From Actinotalea sp. JY-7876 (GTDB lineage Bacteria > Actinomycetota > Actinomycetes > Actinomycetales > Cellulomonadaceae), in assembly GCF_014042015.1 (NCBI RefSeq), contig NZ_CP059493.1:682001-746000 (forward strand): a stretch of DNA of 64,000 bases. The letters are read 5' to 3'. Shown here one piece after another: positions 41,024-49,217 of the stretch. How positions within the stretch are numbered: the stretch's first letter is position 1; every line of letters begins with the position of its first letter. The notes beneath the pieces are model-generated. The model saw only the letters and a list, made by a program, of their open reading frames with translations, was not told the DNA's origin and made no database searches. A program made the translations under genes and the position numbers.

Positions 41024-42046
41024 GTGAAGGGCAACGCGACGTCCGTGCACCGCAACGCGGCACTGCTGTCCCTGGCGACGACGACGGCGGAGCGCGTCAC
41101 CACCTCCGCGGACATCGACCGCCGGCTCGCTCCCGCGCTGGAGCGGCTGAGGCTGCCCACCGGCCTCCTGGAGCGCGTCGCCGGCGTCCACGAGCGCCGG
41201 AACTGGGGTTCCGGGCAGACCTTCGACGCCGCCGCCGTCGCCGCCGGCGAGAAGGCGCTCGCCGAGGCGGGCGTGGACCGCAGCGACGTCGGGATGGTCA
41301 TCAACACCTCCGTCACGCGCAAGCACCTCGAGCCGTCGGTCGCGGTCCGGATCCACCACGGGCTCGGCATGCCGCCGTCGGCCGTGAACTTCGACCTCGC
41401 CAACGCCTGCCTGGGCTTCGTCAGCGGCATGACGCTCGCCTCCCAGCTCATCGACGCCGGGCAGATCCGGTACGCCGTCGTCGTCGACGGGGAGGACGCC
41501 GACGAGATCCAGGACGTGACGATCGACCGGCTCAACGGCGCCGACGTGACCCGCCGGGACTTCCTGCGCGAGTTCCCGACGCTGACCCTCGGCTCCGGCG
41601 CGGTGGCCGCGGTGCTCGGCCGGGCGGACGCCCATCCCGCGGGCCACCGGGTCCTCGGCGGGGTCACGCGCGCGGCGACCCAGTTCAACGAGCTGTGCGT
41701 GGGCGGCGTGAACGGGATGGTCACCGACGCCAAGGCCCTGCTCACCGGCGGGCTGGAGCTGGTCATGGCTGCGTGGAAGGAGGCCAGGGCCGACTGGAGC
41801 TGGTCCGCGATGGACCGCTACATCCTCCACCAGGTCTCGGACGTGCACACCGACGCGATCGTCAAGGCGGCCAAGCTCGACCGCTCGCGCGTCCCGCTGA
41901 CCTACCCGAGGTTCGGCAACGTCGGCCCCGCCTCCATCCCCATGACGCTCGCGCACGAGGCGCCGTCGCTGGGCCCCGGCGACCGCGTGCTCCTCATGGG
42001 CGTCGGCTCGGGCATCAACACGGCCATGACGGAGATCGCCTGGTGA
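41024..42046 (+). CDS. oleA: OleA, 3-oxoacyl-ACP-synthase-III-like olefin synthase
   Basis: 340 residues from GTG 41024, with AGGGGAG six bases upstream. It is a thiolase-fold enzyme with the catalytic cysteine in DLANACLGFVSGM (Cys129), the KASIII-type His in YILHQVSDVHTD, and the Asn-containing FGNVGPASIP. OleA joins two fatty acyl-CoAs head to head into a long beta-keto acid, the first step of long-chain olefin synthesis. Next to it lie the OleB-OleC fusion and OleD, so the pathway is complete. It overlaps oleBC by GTGA. KASIII proper is unlikely given this context. Confidence 0.9.
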   Translation: MKGNATSVHRNAALLSLATTTAERVTTSADIDRRLAPALERLRLPTGLLERVAGVHERRNWGSGQTFDAAAVAAGEKALAEAGVDRSDVGMVINTSVTRKHLEPSVAVRIHHGLGMPPSAVNFDLANACLGFVSGMTLASQLIDAGQIRYAVVVDGEDADEIQDVTIDRLNGADVTRRDFLREFPTLTLGSGAVAAVLGRADAHPAGHRVLGGVTRAATQFNELCVGGVNGMVTDAKALLTGGLELVMAAWKEARADWSWSAMDRYILHQVSDVHTDAIVKAAKLDRSRVPLTYPRFGNVGPASIPMTLAHEAPSLGPGDRVLLMGVGSGINTAMTEIAW

Positions 42047-44715
42047 CGAGCCCGCTCCCGGGCTCGGCCCGCTCGACGGCGCCCGCCTGCCTGCCCCCGC
42101 ACGGCCTCGACGGCCTCGACCCGTCCTTCTCGCGCCTCGTCACGGCCGGGCCGGACGGGCGCACCTGGCACCTGCTCGACAACGCCGGCCACCTCGCCCG
42201 CCTCGGCGCCGCGCCGGTGGGCACCCTGCTGTGCGTGCACGGCAACCCCACGTGGTCCTACCTGTGGCGTCGCCTCCTCACCCAGGCCACCGCCCGGGCC
42301 GCGGCCGGCGGCGACGCGTGGCGCGTGGTCGCCGTCGACCAGCTCGAGATGGGCTGGTCGGAGCGCACCGGGCAGCGCCGTGACGTGCGGCAGCGCGCGG
42401 CGGACCTCGGCGACCTGACGGCGGCGCTCACCCTGGCGGGGCCCGTGGTCACGGTCGGCCACGACTGGGGCGGGGCGATCAGCCTCGGGTGGGCCGTGGA
42501 CCACCCGGGCCTGCTCGCGGGCGTGGTCCTGCTCAACACCGCGGTGCACCAGCCCGAGCACCTGCCCGTCCCGGCGCCCCTGCGCCTCGCGCTGCGCCCG
42601 CGGGTCCTGGGGCCGGCGACCGTGGCCACGCCCGCGTTCCTCGAGACCACCCTCGCGCTGGCGCGCCCCCGCCTGCCGGCGGCGGTCCGCGAGGCGTACC
42701 GCGCCCCCTACCGCGGTGCGGGCCGCCGCGGCGGGATCGGCGGGTTCGTCGCCGACATCCCCGTGGACGCCACGCACCCGAGCGCGGCGGAGGTCGACCG
42801 CATCGCCGACGGCGTGCGCGGGCTCCGCGTCCCGGCCCTGCTGCTGTGGGGCCCGGGCGACCCGGTGTTCGGCGACCAGTACCTCGAGGACCTCGTCGAC
42901 CGGCTGCCCCACGCGGACGTGCACCGCTACGAGGGCGCCGGGCACCTGGTCGCCGAGGACGTCGACTACGCGGCCGCGGTGCTCGACTGGCTCTCGGGTG
43001 CGGGTGCGGGTGCGGGTGCGGGTGCGGGTGCGGGTGCGTCGCCGACCGACCCGGCGACCCAGCCCTACCGCCCGCTCTGGCACCACCTCGACGAGCAGCG
43101 GCACAGCGGCGAGACGGCCCTGGTCGAGATGGCGCCGCCCGGCGGGGGCGGCCCGCGCGTGGTCAGCTGGTCGCTGCTCGCCCGGCGCGTGCGCGAGCTC
43201 GCCGCCGGGCTGGCCGCCGTCGGCGTGCGCCCCGGCGACCGCGTCTGCCTGCTCGTGCCGCCCGGCGCGGACCTGACCGCCGTGCTCTACGCGTGCCTGC
43301 GCCTCGGCGCCGTCGTCGTGGTGGCCGACGCCGGCCTGGGCGTGCGCGGCCTGACCCGCGCCGTGCGCGGCGCGCGACCCGACCACGTGATCGGCGCCCT
43401 GCGGGGCCTGGGCGCCGCCCGCGCGCTCGGCTGGCCGGGCCGGCGCCTCTCGACCACGCCCCTGCCACCGGCCGTGGCCCGCGCCCTGGGCGTCGACCAC
43501 GCGCTGGTCGACCTCCTCGACCTCGGACGGGGCGTCGACCTCCCGGACGAGCCCGACCCGGACGCGACCGCCGCCGTGCTCTTCACCTCCGGCTCCACCG
43601 GCCCCGCCAAGGGCGTCGTCTACACGCACCGCCAGCTCGCGGCCGTGGCGGTCGCCCTGGGCGCGCAGTACGACCTGGGGACCGGCACCGGCCTCGTCGC
43701 GGGCTTCGCGCCCTTCGCGCTGCTCGGGCCGGCGCTGGGCGCGCGCTCGGTCACCCCGGCCATGGACGTGACCTCCCCGCGGACGCTGACCGCGCGCGCG
43801 GTCGCCGCCGCGGCGGCCGCGGTCGACGCGACGGTGGTCTTCCTGTCCCCGGCCGCGCTGGTCAACGTCGTGGCGACGGCCGGCGAGCTGGGCGCGGACG
43901 ACCACGCGGCGCTCGCGCGAGTGCGGACCTTCCTGTCCGCCGGGGCGCCCGTGCCCGAGGCCGTGCTCGCCGCCGCGGGCCGCCTGATGCCGAACGCCGA
44001 GCCGCACACCCCCTACGGCATGACCGAGGGGCTGCTCATGACCGACGTCACGCTCACCGACATCCGCGAGGCCACCCGCGAGCGGCCGGCCGGGGACCCG
44101 GGCGGGGTGTGCGTGGGACGCCCCACCGCGACCACCCAGGTGCGCATCAGCGCGCTCGACGACACCGGCGCCGCCACGGGGGAGCCGACGGCCGAGCCGG
44201 GCCGCACGGGCGAGATCCTCGTGAGCGCGCCGCACCTCAAGCGCGGCTACTTCCGCCTCCACCTGACCGACCGCGCGGCCACGCGCGGCGTGCCCGGCGC
44301 CCGGTGGCACCGCACGGGCGACGTCGGGCACCTCGACGCCGCGGGGCGGCTGTGGGTCGAGGGTCGCCTCGACCACGTCGTCACCACGGCCGACGGCGTG
44401 GTCACCCCGGTCGGCCTGGAGCAGGCCGTCGAGAACGTCGAGGCGGTCGCGCGGGCGGCCGTGGTCGGCGTCGGGCCGGCCGGGACGCAGCTGCTCGTCG
44501 CCGTGGTCGAGACCCTGCCGCGAGCCCGCCGTCCGGGCCTCGCGCCCGCGGCGCTGGCCGCGGCCGTGCGCGGCGCCGCCCCGCGCCCGCTCGCGGCCGT
44601 GCTCGTGGTGCCGGACCTGCCCACGGACGTGCGCCACAACTCCAAGATCGACCGGGTCCGGCTCGCGCGCTGGGCCGAGGGCGTCCTGTCCGGCGGGCGG
44701 GTGCGTCGGCCGTGA
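42043..44715 (+). CDS. oleBC: OleBC fusion: beta-lactone decarboxylase plus beta-lactone synthetase
   Basis: 890 residues. Residues about 1-318 form an alpha/beta hydrolase of the haloalkane-dehalogenase type (VHGNPTWSYLWRR; nucleophile Asp141 in VGHDWGGAI), which is OleB. A (Gly-Ala)7 linker at residues 319-332 follows, encoded by seven GGTGCG hexamers. From about residue 345 an ANL-superfamily ligase begins (AVLFTSGSTGPAKGVVYTH, P-loop 515-524; PYGMTEGLLMTD), which is OleC. OleC closes the beta-hydroxy acid to a beta-lactone and OleB removes CO2 to give the cis-olefin. The fusion is known from other actinobacteria. It overlaps oleA and oleD by four bases each. Confidence 0.9.
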   Translation: MTSPLPGSARSTAPACLPPHGLDGLDPSFSRLVTAGPDGRTWHLLDNAGHLARLGAAPVGTLLCVHGNPTWSYLWRRLLTQATARAAAGGDAWRVVAVDQLEMGWSERTGQRRDVRQRAADLGDLTAALTLAGPVVTVGHDWGGAISLGWAVDHPGLLAGVVLLNTAVHQPEHLPVPAPLRLALRPRVLGPATVATPAFLETTLALARPRLPAAVREAYRAPYRGAGRRGGIGGFVADIPVDATHPSAAEVDRIADGVRGLRVPALLLWGPGDPVFGDQYLEDLVDRLPHADVHRYEGAGHLVAEDVDYAAAVLDWLSGAGAGAGAGAGAGASPTDPATQPYRPLWHHLDEQRHSGETALVEMAPPGGGGPRVVSWSLLARRVRELAAGLAAVGVRPGDRVCLLVPPGADLTAVLYACLRLGAVVVVADAGLGVRGLTRAVRGARPDHVIGALRGLGAARALGWPGRRLSTTPLPPAVARALGVDHALVDLLDLGRGVDLPDEPDPDATAAVLFTSGSTGPAKGVVYTHRQLAAVAVALGAQYDLGTGTGLVAGFAPFALLGPALGARSVTPAMDVTSPRTLTARAVAAAAAAVDATVVFLSPAALVNVVATAGELGADDHAALARVRTFLSAGAPVPEAVLAAAGRLMPNAEPHTPYGMTEGLLMTDVTLTDIREATRERPAGDPGGVCVGRPTATTQVRISALDDTGAATGEPTAEPGRTGEILVSAPHLKRGYFRLHLTDRAATRGVPGARWHRTGDVGHLDAAGRLWVEGRLDHVVTTADGVVTPVGLEQAVENVEAVARAAVVGVGPAGTQLLVAVVETLPRARRPGLAPAALAAAVRGAAPRPLAAVLVVPDLPTDVRHNSKIDRVRLARWAEGVLSGGRVRRP
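42997..43038 (+). repeat. Seven tandem GGTGCG hexamers encoding the OleB-OleC linker
   Basis: 42 bases, seven perfect copies of GGTGCG, in frame, encoding (Gly-Ala)7. Changes in copy number would keep the frame and only alter linker length, so this is a probable site of neutral length variation between strains. Confidence 0.9.
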
Positions 44716-45698
44716 AGGTGCTGGTCACCGGTGCCAGCGGCCTGCTCGGCCGGGCGGTCGCCGCCCGCGCGCTGGCGGCGGGGCACGACGTGCGCACCTT
44801 CCAGCGCCGCCCGAGCGCGGTGGCGGGCGCCCAGGACGTGCGCGGCTCGCTGACCGTCGCGCAGGACGTCGAGCGCGCGGTGGCCGGCGTCGACGCCGTC
44901 GTGCACCTGGCCGCGAAGGTGTCGCTCGCGGGCGACCCGGCGGACTTCGCGCGCGTCAACGTCGAGGGGACCAGGGCGCTGCTGGCCGCGGCCGCGCGCG
45001 CGGGCGCCGCGCGCTTCGTGCAGGTCTCCTCGCCGTCGGTCGCGCACAGCGGGACCTCGATCGTCGGCGCGGGTGCCGGCCCCGCCGACCCGGACCGCGC
45101 CCGCGGCGACTACGCCCGCACCAAGGCCCGGGCCGAGCTGCTCGCGCTCGCGGCCGACGGCGACGACATGCGCGTGGTCGCGGTGCGCCCGCACCTGGTC
45201 TGGGGACCGGGCGACACCCAGCTCGTCGCGCGCCTCGTCGCCCGGGCGCGTGCGGGACGGCTGCCGCTGCTCGACGGCGGCCGCGCCCTCATCGACACCA
45301 CCTACGTGGACAACGCCGCCGCCGCGATCGCGGCGGCCCTCGAGCGCGCCGACGACGACGCCGTGCACGGCAATGCCTACGTCGTCACCAACGGTGAGCC
45401 GCGCCCGGTCGCCGAGATGCTCGCGGGCATCTGCGCCGCCGCCGGGGCGCCGGCTCCCCGCTGGAGCGTGCCCGCAGGGCTCGCCCGGGCCGCGGGCGGC
45501 GCGGTCGAGGCGGTGTGGCGCGTCCGGCCGGGCCGCGACGAGCCGCCGATGACCCGCTTCCTCGCCGAGCAGCTCTCGACCGCCCACTGGTTCGACCAGC
45601 GCCGCACGCGCGCCGACCTGCAGTGGGCGCCCGAGGTCACGATCGACGACGGCCTGGCCCGGCTCCGGGCGGCCGCGGCGCGCACCGACGGTGCCTAG
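44712..45698 (+). CDS. oleD: OleD, NAD(P)H-dependent beta-keto acid reductase
   Basis: 328 residues of the extended short-chain dehydrogenase/epimerase family. The cofactor loop is VLVTGASGLLGRAV at the N-terminus, then VVHLAAKVS, the conserved serine in FVQVSSPSV, and YxxxK as YARTK (Tyr134, Lys138). In the olefin pathway it reduces the long 2-alkyl-3-keto acid from OleA to the hydroxy acid used by OleC. The GTG start overlaps the oleBC stop. It is the last gene of the ole operon and ends ten bases before the phosphatase. Confidence 0.9.
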   Translation: MKVLVTGASGLLGRAVAARALAAGHDVRTFQRRPSAVAGAQDVRGSLTVAQDVERAVAGVDAVVHLAAKVSLAGDPADFARVNVEGTRALLAAAARAGAARFVQVSSPSVAHSGTSIVGAGAGPADPDRARGDYARTKARAELLALAADGDDMRVVAVRPHLVWGPGDTQLVARLVARARAGRLPLLDGGRALIDTTYVDNAAAAIAAALERADDDAVHGNAYVVTNGEPRPVAEMLAGICAAAGAPAPRWSVPAGLARAAGGAVEAVWRVRPGRDEPPMTRFLAEQLSTAHWFDQRRTRADLQWAPEVTIDDGLARLRAAAARTDGA

Positions 45699-45707
45699 GC
45701 TCCACGC

Positions 45708-46460
45708 ATGCCCACGCTCATCCTCGTCCGGCACGGTCGCACGACGGCGAACACCGGCGGCCTCCTCGCCGGGCGCACGCCCGGGGTCGAGCTGGACGAG
45801 CACGGGCGCACGCAGGTCGCGCGCACGGCCGACCGCCTCGCCGTCGTGCCGCTGGTCGCCGTCGTCTCCAGCCCGCTCGAGCGCTGCCGGCAGACGACCG
45901 ACGCGATCCTCGAGCGTCAGGCCGGATCCCCCGCACTGACGCTCGACGACGCCCTGACCGAGTGCGACTACGGGCAGTGGCAGGGCCGCGCGCTCGGGGA
46001 CCTGGCGAAGGAGCCGCTGTGGTCGGTCGTGCAGGCGCACCCGTCCGCGGTGACGTTCCCGGGCGGCGAGTCGATGGCCGCCATGCAGGCCCGCGCCGTC
46101 GCGGCGGTCCGGCGGCACGACGCCGTCGTCGAGGCGGAGCACGGGCCCGGCGCGGTGTGGGCGGCCGTCTCGCACGGGGACCTCATCAAGGCGGTCCTCG
46201 CCGACGCGCTCGGGATGCACCTGGACCTGTTCCAGCGCATCGCGGTCGGCCCCGCGTCGGTCTCGATCGTGCGCTACGGGACGAGCCGGCCGGAGGTCGT
46301 GACGACCAACACCGACTTCGGGGACTTCTCCTGGCTCGCCGCCGCAGGGCCCGCGGGTGACGCGCAGGTCGGGGGAGGGGCCGGCCACGGCGCCGTCCCG
46401 GACGGCGCCGAGCACACCGGCGACCCGGGACAGGGCGACGCCCGCGCGGCACGCTCGTAA
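45708..46460 (+). CDS. Histidine phosphatase, MSMEG_4193 type
   Basis: 250 residues. The phosphohistidine motif LILVRHGRTTANTGG is at the N-terminus. The acid-base and second-histidine motifs follow (ECDYGQWQG, and VSHGDLIKAVLAD). The family is a branch of the phosphoglycerate-mutase superfamily that in actinobacteria travels with a DUF3090 and an SCO1664-family gene, exactly as here. The substrate is unknown. Ribosome-site and spacing suggest one operon with the next two genes, nine bases to the following GTG. Confidence 0.9.
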   Translation: MPTLILVRHGRTTANTGGLLAGRTPGVELDEHGRTQVARTADRLAVVPLVAVVSSPLERCRQTTDAILERQAGSPALTLDDALTECDYGQWQGRALGDLAKEPLWSVVQAHPSAVTFPGGESMAAMQARAVAAVRRHDAVVEAEHGPGAVWAAVSHGDLIKAVLADALGMHLDLFQRIAVGPASVSIVRYGTSRPEVVTTNTDFGDFSWLAAAGPAGDAQVGGGAGHGAVPDGAEHTGDPGQGDARAARS

Positions 46461-46469
46461 ACTGACGAC

Positions 46470-47036
46470 GTGCCCACCCTCGTCCACGAGTACGACTGGC
46501 CGGACCGCGTCGTCATCGGGACGGTCGGCCGCCCGGGCGAGCGCACGTTCTACCTCCAGGCCCGCACCGGCGCGCGGAGCACCTCGGTCGCGCTCGAGAA
46601 GGAGCAGTCCGCCGTCCTCGCCGAGACGATCGACGAGGTCCTGAGCCGGCTCGCCTCGGACAAGGACCATCCGGTCGCCGTGCCGGCCGAGGCCCCGGCG
46701 GAGCTGATCGACAACGAGCCGCTGGACCAGCCGGTCGAGGAGCAGTTCCGCGCCGGGATGCTGCGCCTCGGCTGGGAGCCGAGGACCGCCCAGGTCGTCA
46801 TCGAGGCGTACCCGGTCGAGCCCGACGACGATGACGACGACGAGACGGACGTGGACGCGGACGGCGAGCCGACCGAGCCCAGCGAGATGCTGCTCATCCG
46901 GATCCCCGTCGGCACGGCCCGGGCCTTCGTGGAGCGGACCCGCCAGGTGGTGCGCGCCGGGCGGCCGATCTGCCCGCTGTGCGGGCAGCCGATCGACCCC
47001 GACGGCCACGTCTGCGACCTGACCGACCCCGAGTGA
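46470..47036 (+). CDS. DUF3090 family protein
   Basis: 188 residues from GTG 46470. Characteristic DUF3090 features: an N-terminal VHEYDWPDRVVIGTVG, a middle acidic run (DDDDDDETDVDADGE, residues about 126-140), and a C-terminal zinc-ribbon-like CPLCGQPIDPDGHVC. The function is unknown. It is conserved among actinobacteria between an MSMEG_4193-type phosphatase and an SCO1664-family gene. It overlaps the next start by GTGA. Confidence 0.9.
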   Translation: MPTLVHEYDWPDRVVIGTVGRPGERTFYLQARTGARSTSVALEKEQSAVLAETIDEVLSRLASDKDHPVAVPAEAPAELIDNEPLDQPVEEQFRAGMLRLGWEPRTAQVVIEAYPVEPDDDDDDETDVDADGEPTEPSEMLLIRIPVGTARAFVERTRQVVRAGRPICPLCGQPIDPDGHVCDLTDPE

Positions 47037-47803
47037 GCGCGGGCGCCGACCTGCACGGCGGCGACCTCGAGCTGATCGGCCGGATCACCGCCGCGTCCAA
47101 CGCGACGTTCCTGGCCCGGGTCGACGGCGTCGACGTCGTCTACAAGCCCGTCGCGGGGGAGCGGCCCCTGTGGGACTTCCCCGACGGCACCCTCGCGAAC
47201 CGCGAGGTGGCCGCCCACGCGGTCTCTCAGGCGCTTGGGTGGGACGTCGTGCCGCAGACGCTGCTGCGCGACGGTCCGCTGGGCCCGGGCATGGTGCAGC
47301 GCTGGCAGGAGCCGGACCCCGAGCAGGACCCGGTCGACGTCGTGCCCGCGTCGCGGGTCCCGACGACCGGCTGGCGCACGGTCCTCGAGGCGGCCGACGA
47401 GCGCGGGCGGCCCGTGGCGCTCGTGCACGAGGACTCGGCGGCCCTGCGCCGGATGGCCGTGTTCGACGCCCTCGTCAACAACGCCGACCGCAAGGGCGGG
47501 CACGTCCTGCCCATGCCCGGCGGTCACCGCTACGGCGTGGATCACGGCGTCACGTTCCACACCGACCCCAAGCTGCGCACGGTGCTGTGGGGCTGGCTGG
47601 GCGAGGAGCTGCACGCCGACGAGGCCGACGGCGTGCGCCGGCTGCTCGCGGACCTCGGCGGCGGGCTGGGGGAGACGCTGTCCGGCCTGCTCGACGACGA
47701 GGAGGTCGCGGCCCTTGCCGCGCGCTGCGAGCGGCTGCTCACGGAGGGCCGCTTCCCGGCGCCCGAGGGCGACATGCCCGCGGTGCCCTGGCCGCTGTTC
47801 TGA
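47033..47803 (+). CDS. SCO1664 family protein (PI3/4-kinase-like fold)
   Basis: 256 residues. It shows the kinase-like pattern ATFLARVDGVDVVYKPVAGE (ATP-binding Lys), then VFDALVNNADRKGGHVL and YGVDHGVTFH, with Asp-x-x-x-x-Asn and Asp for catalysis and metal binding, as in the SCO1664/HipA-like group. The overlap with DUF3090 shows co-translation. In most actinobacteria this trio is followed by mshC (mycothiol synthesis). Here that neighbour is absent and a broken transporter locus follows. Confidence 0.85.
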   Translation: MSAGADLHGGDLELIGRITAASNATFLARVDGVDVVYKPVAGERPLWDFPDGTLANREVAAHAVSQALGWDVVPQTLLRDGPLGPGMVQRWQEPDPEQDPVDVVPASRVPTTGWRTVLEAADERGRPVALVHEDSAALRRMAVFDALVNNADRKGGHVLPMPGGHRYGVDHGVTFHTDPKLRTVLWGWLGEELHADEADGVRRLLADLGGGLGETLSGLLDDEEVAALAARCERLLTEGRFPAPEGDMPAVPWPLF

Positions 47804-47815
47804 GGGCGTGCGCGG

Positions 47816-47893
47816 GCGTGCACTGCACGCGCCGCGTTCACGCCGCCGGCGGGTGGCGTAACGCTTGATCGCACGTGTCGTGCAGTGCACGAC
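47816..47893 (+). promoter_or_regulatory. Two near-identical palindromic operators
   Basis: GCGTGCA-C-TGCACGC (47816-47830) and GTCGTGCA-G-TGCACGAC (47877-47893) are perfect palindromes around a single central base and share the core CGTGCA-N-TGCACG. Their centres are 62 bp apart, close to six helical turns. They sit in front of the collapsed transporter operon that contains an IclR regulator. Binding by that regulator or by a LacI/ROK protein encoded elsewhere is possible. Confidence 0.6.
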
Positions 47894-48028
47894 CCCGGGG
47901 GGCGGATCGTGGTCACCCCGGCAGGGCGGACCTAGCGTGCGTCACGCAGTCCCCCGCTGACCCGGATCGACCCGACGGCGCGGCTGGACCGTGCCCGTCG
48001 TCGTGCACCCGATCCGTGGAGGCCCCCT

Positions 48029-48408
48029 GTGAGGAAGTACCCCGCCGTTGCCCTGCTGGTCAGCGCCCTGGCCCTGGCGGCCTGCGCGCCGGCCCAGTCC
48101 GGCGGCAGCGCCCCGACCGGTTCGTGCGGTCGATCCTCTTCCCGCTCGTCGCCCCGGGCCTCGCGGCGGTGAGCATCTTCGCGTTCATCTCGACCTGGAA
48201 CGACTTCCTGTTCGCCAAGACGTTCATCATCTCGGCGCAGGAGAACCAGACGCTGCCGCTGGCCATCCTCAACTCCTTCCGCCCGGACCAGAACGACTGG
48301 GGCGCGATCATGGCAGGCTCCGTGATCATGACGATCCCGGTCATGGTGTTCTTCGTGCTCGTGCAGCGGCACCTGGTCTCCGGCCTCGCCGGCGCGGTGA
48401 AGGGGTGA
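48029..48408 (+). pseudogene. Deletion scar: sugar-binding lipoprotein start fused to permease end
   Basis: GTG 48029 with GGAGG upstream begins a lipoprotein signal peptide (RKYPAVALLVSALALAACAP, lipobox Cys19). After about 28 codons the sequence jumps, near 48110, to the last 95 residues of a MalG-like permease in another frame (RFVRSILFPLVAPGLAAVSI ... STWNDFLFAKTF ... HLVSGLAGAVKG). The whole binding protein, the first permease and most of the second are gone, about 2.5 kb by family lengths. The lipoprotein frame stops at 48172. The permease end is intact to its TGA, which overlaps the IclR start. Confidence 0.85.
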
Positions 48409-49214
48409 GCGTGCCGGCCGACAGCGCCCGCAACGACTCGCTCTCGCTGCGGCGCGGGCTCGCGCTGCTCGACGCCGTGCGCGAGGCCGCGGGTCCGGCC
48501 CACGGGATCTCCACGAACGAGCTGGCGGTGCGCCTCGGGGTCCACCGCTCCTCGGTGGCCCGGCTGCTCGCACCCCTGGTGGACCACCGCCTGCTGCGCC
48601 GGGACGCGAGCGGGCGCTACCACCTGGGCGACGGCGTCCTGCGACTGGGCCAGGCGTACCTCGCCGGACTCGACCTCACGTCCGTGGCGGCACCGCACCT
48701 GCGCGCGCTCGCCGCCCGCACCGAGGGCACGTGCCTGCTGGTGGAGCCGGCGGACGTGCACGTGCGCCGGCTCGACACCGTCGAGGCCGCGCCGCTGGTC
48801 CGGATGGCCTCGCGCCACGCCGACCGGCTGCCCATGCACTGCACGGCGTCGGGCAAGGCGGTGCTCTCCGTCGCGCCGGCGGCATGGATCGACCGGGTCA
48901 TCGCGACCGGCCTGCACGCCGTGACGCCCAGGACGATCACCGACCCCGCCGAGCTGCGCGCCGAGCTGGCCCGCACGCGCAAGCGCGGCTTCGCCATCGA
49001 GGACCAGGAGCACGAGCCGGAGATCCGCAGCGTCGCCGCACCCGTCTTCAACCAGGTCGGCGACGTGGTCGCCGCCGTGTCCGTCGCCACGCTCGTGGCC
49101 CGCATGCCTCCCGAGACCCTGCGCGCCACCGCGCTCGCCGTCATCGACACCGCCCGCGCGCTCTCCGCCGAGATGGGCGCCGCGCGCGGCCCCGCGACCC
49201 CCCGAAAGGCCTGA
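48405..49214 (+). CDS. IclR-family transcriptional regulator
   Basis: 269 residues from GTG 48405 (GTG 48411 is an alternative). The winged helix-turn-helix (residues about 12-75: LRRGLALLDAVREA, ISTNELAVRLGVHRSSVARLL) is followed by the IclR effector domain with LPMHCTASGKAVLS and GFAIEDQEHEPEIRSVAAPV. It probably controlled the hexosamine-type transporter whose remains precede it and the GH20 gene that follows four bases after its stop. The effector is unknown; N-acetylglucosamine or chitobiose derivatives are a reasonable guess from GH20. Confidence 0.85.
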   Translation: MSVPADSARNDSLSLRRGLALLDAVREAAGPAHGISTNELAVRLGVHRSSVARLLAPLVDHRLLRRDASGRYHLGDGVLRLGQAYLAGLDLTSVAAPHLRALAARTEGTCLLVEPADVHVRRLDTVEAAPLVRMASRHADRLPMHCTASGKAVLSVAPAAWIDRVIATGLHAVTPRTITDPAELRAELARTRKRGFAIEDQEHEPEIRSVAAPVFNQVGDVVAAVSVATLVARMPPETLRATALAVIDTARALSAEMGAARGPATPRKA

Positions 49215-49217
49215 CCC

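Noticed and set aside
38215-41766. Upstream extension of the DinB-like gene to a 1430-codon minus-strand frame
   Set aside because: It runs antisense through the SNF2-type helicase and into oleA. Only the part after ATG 38214 has protein-like motifs.
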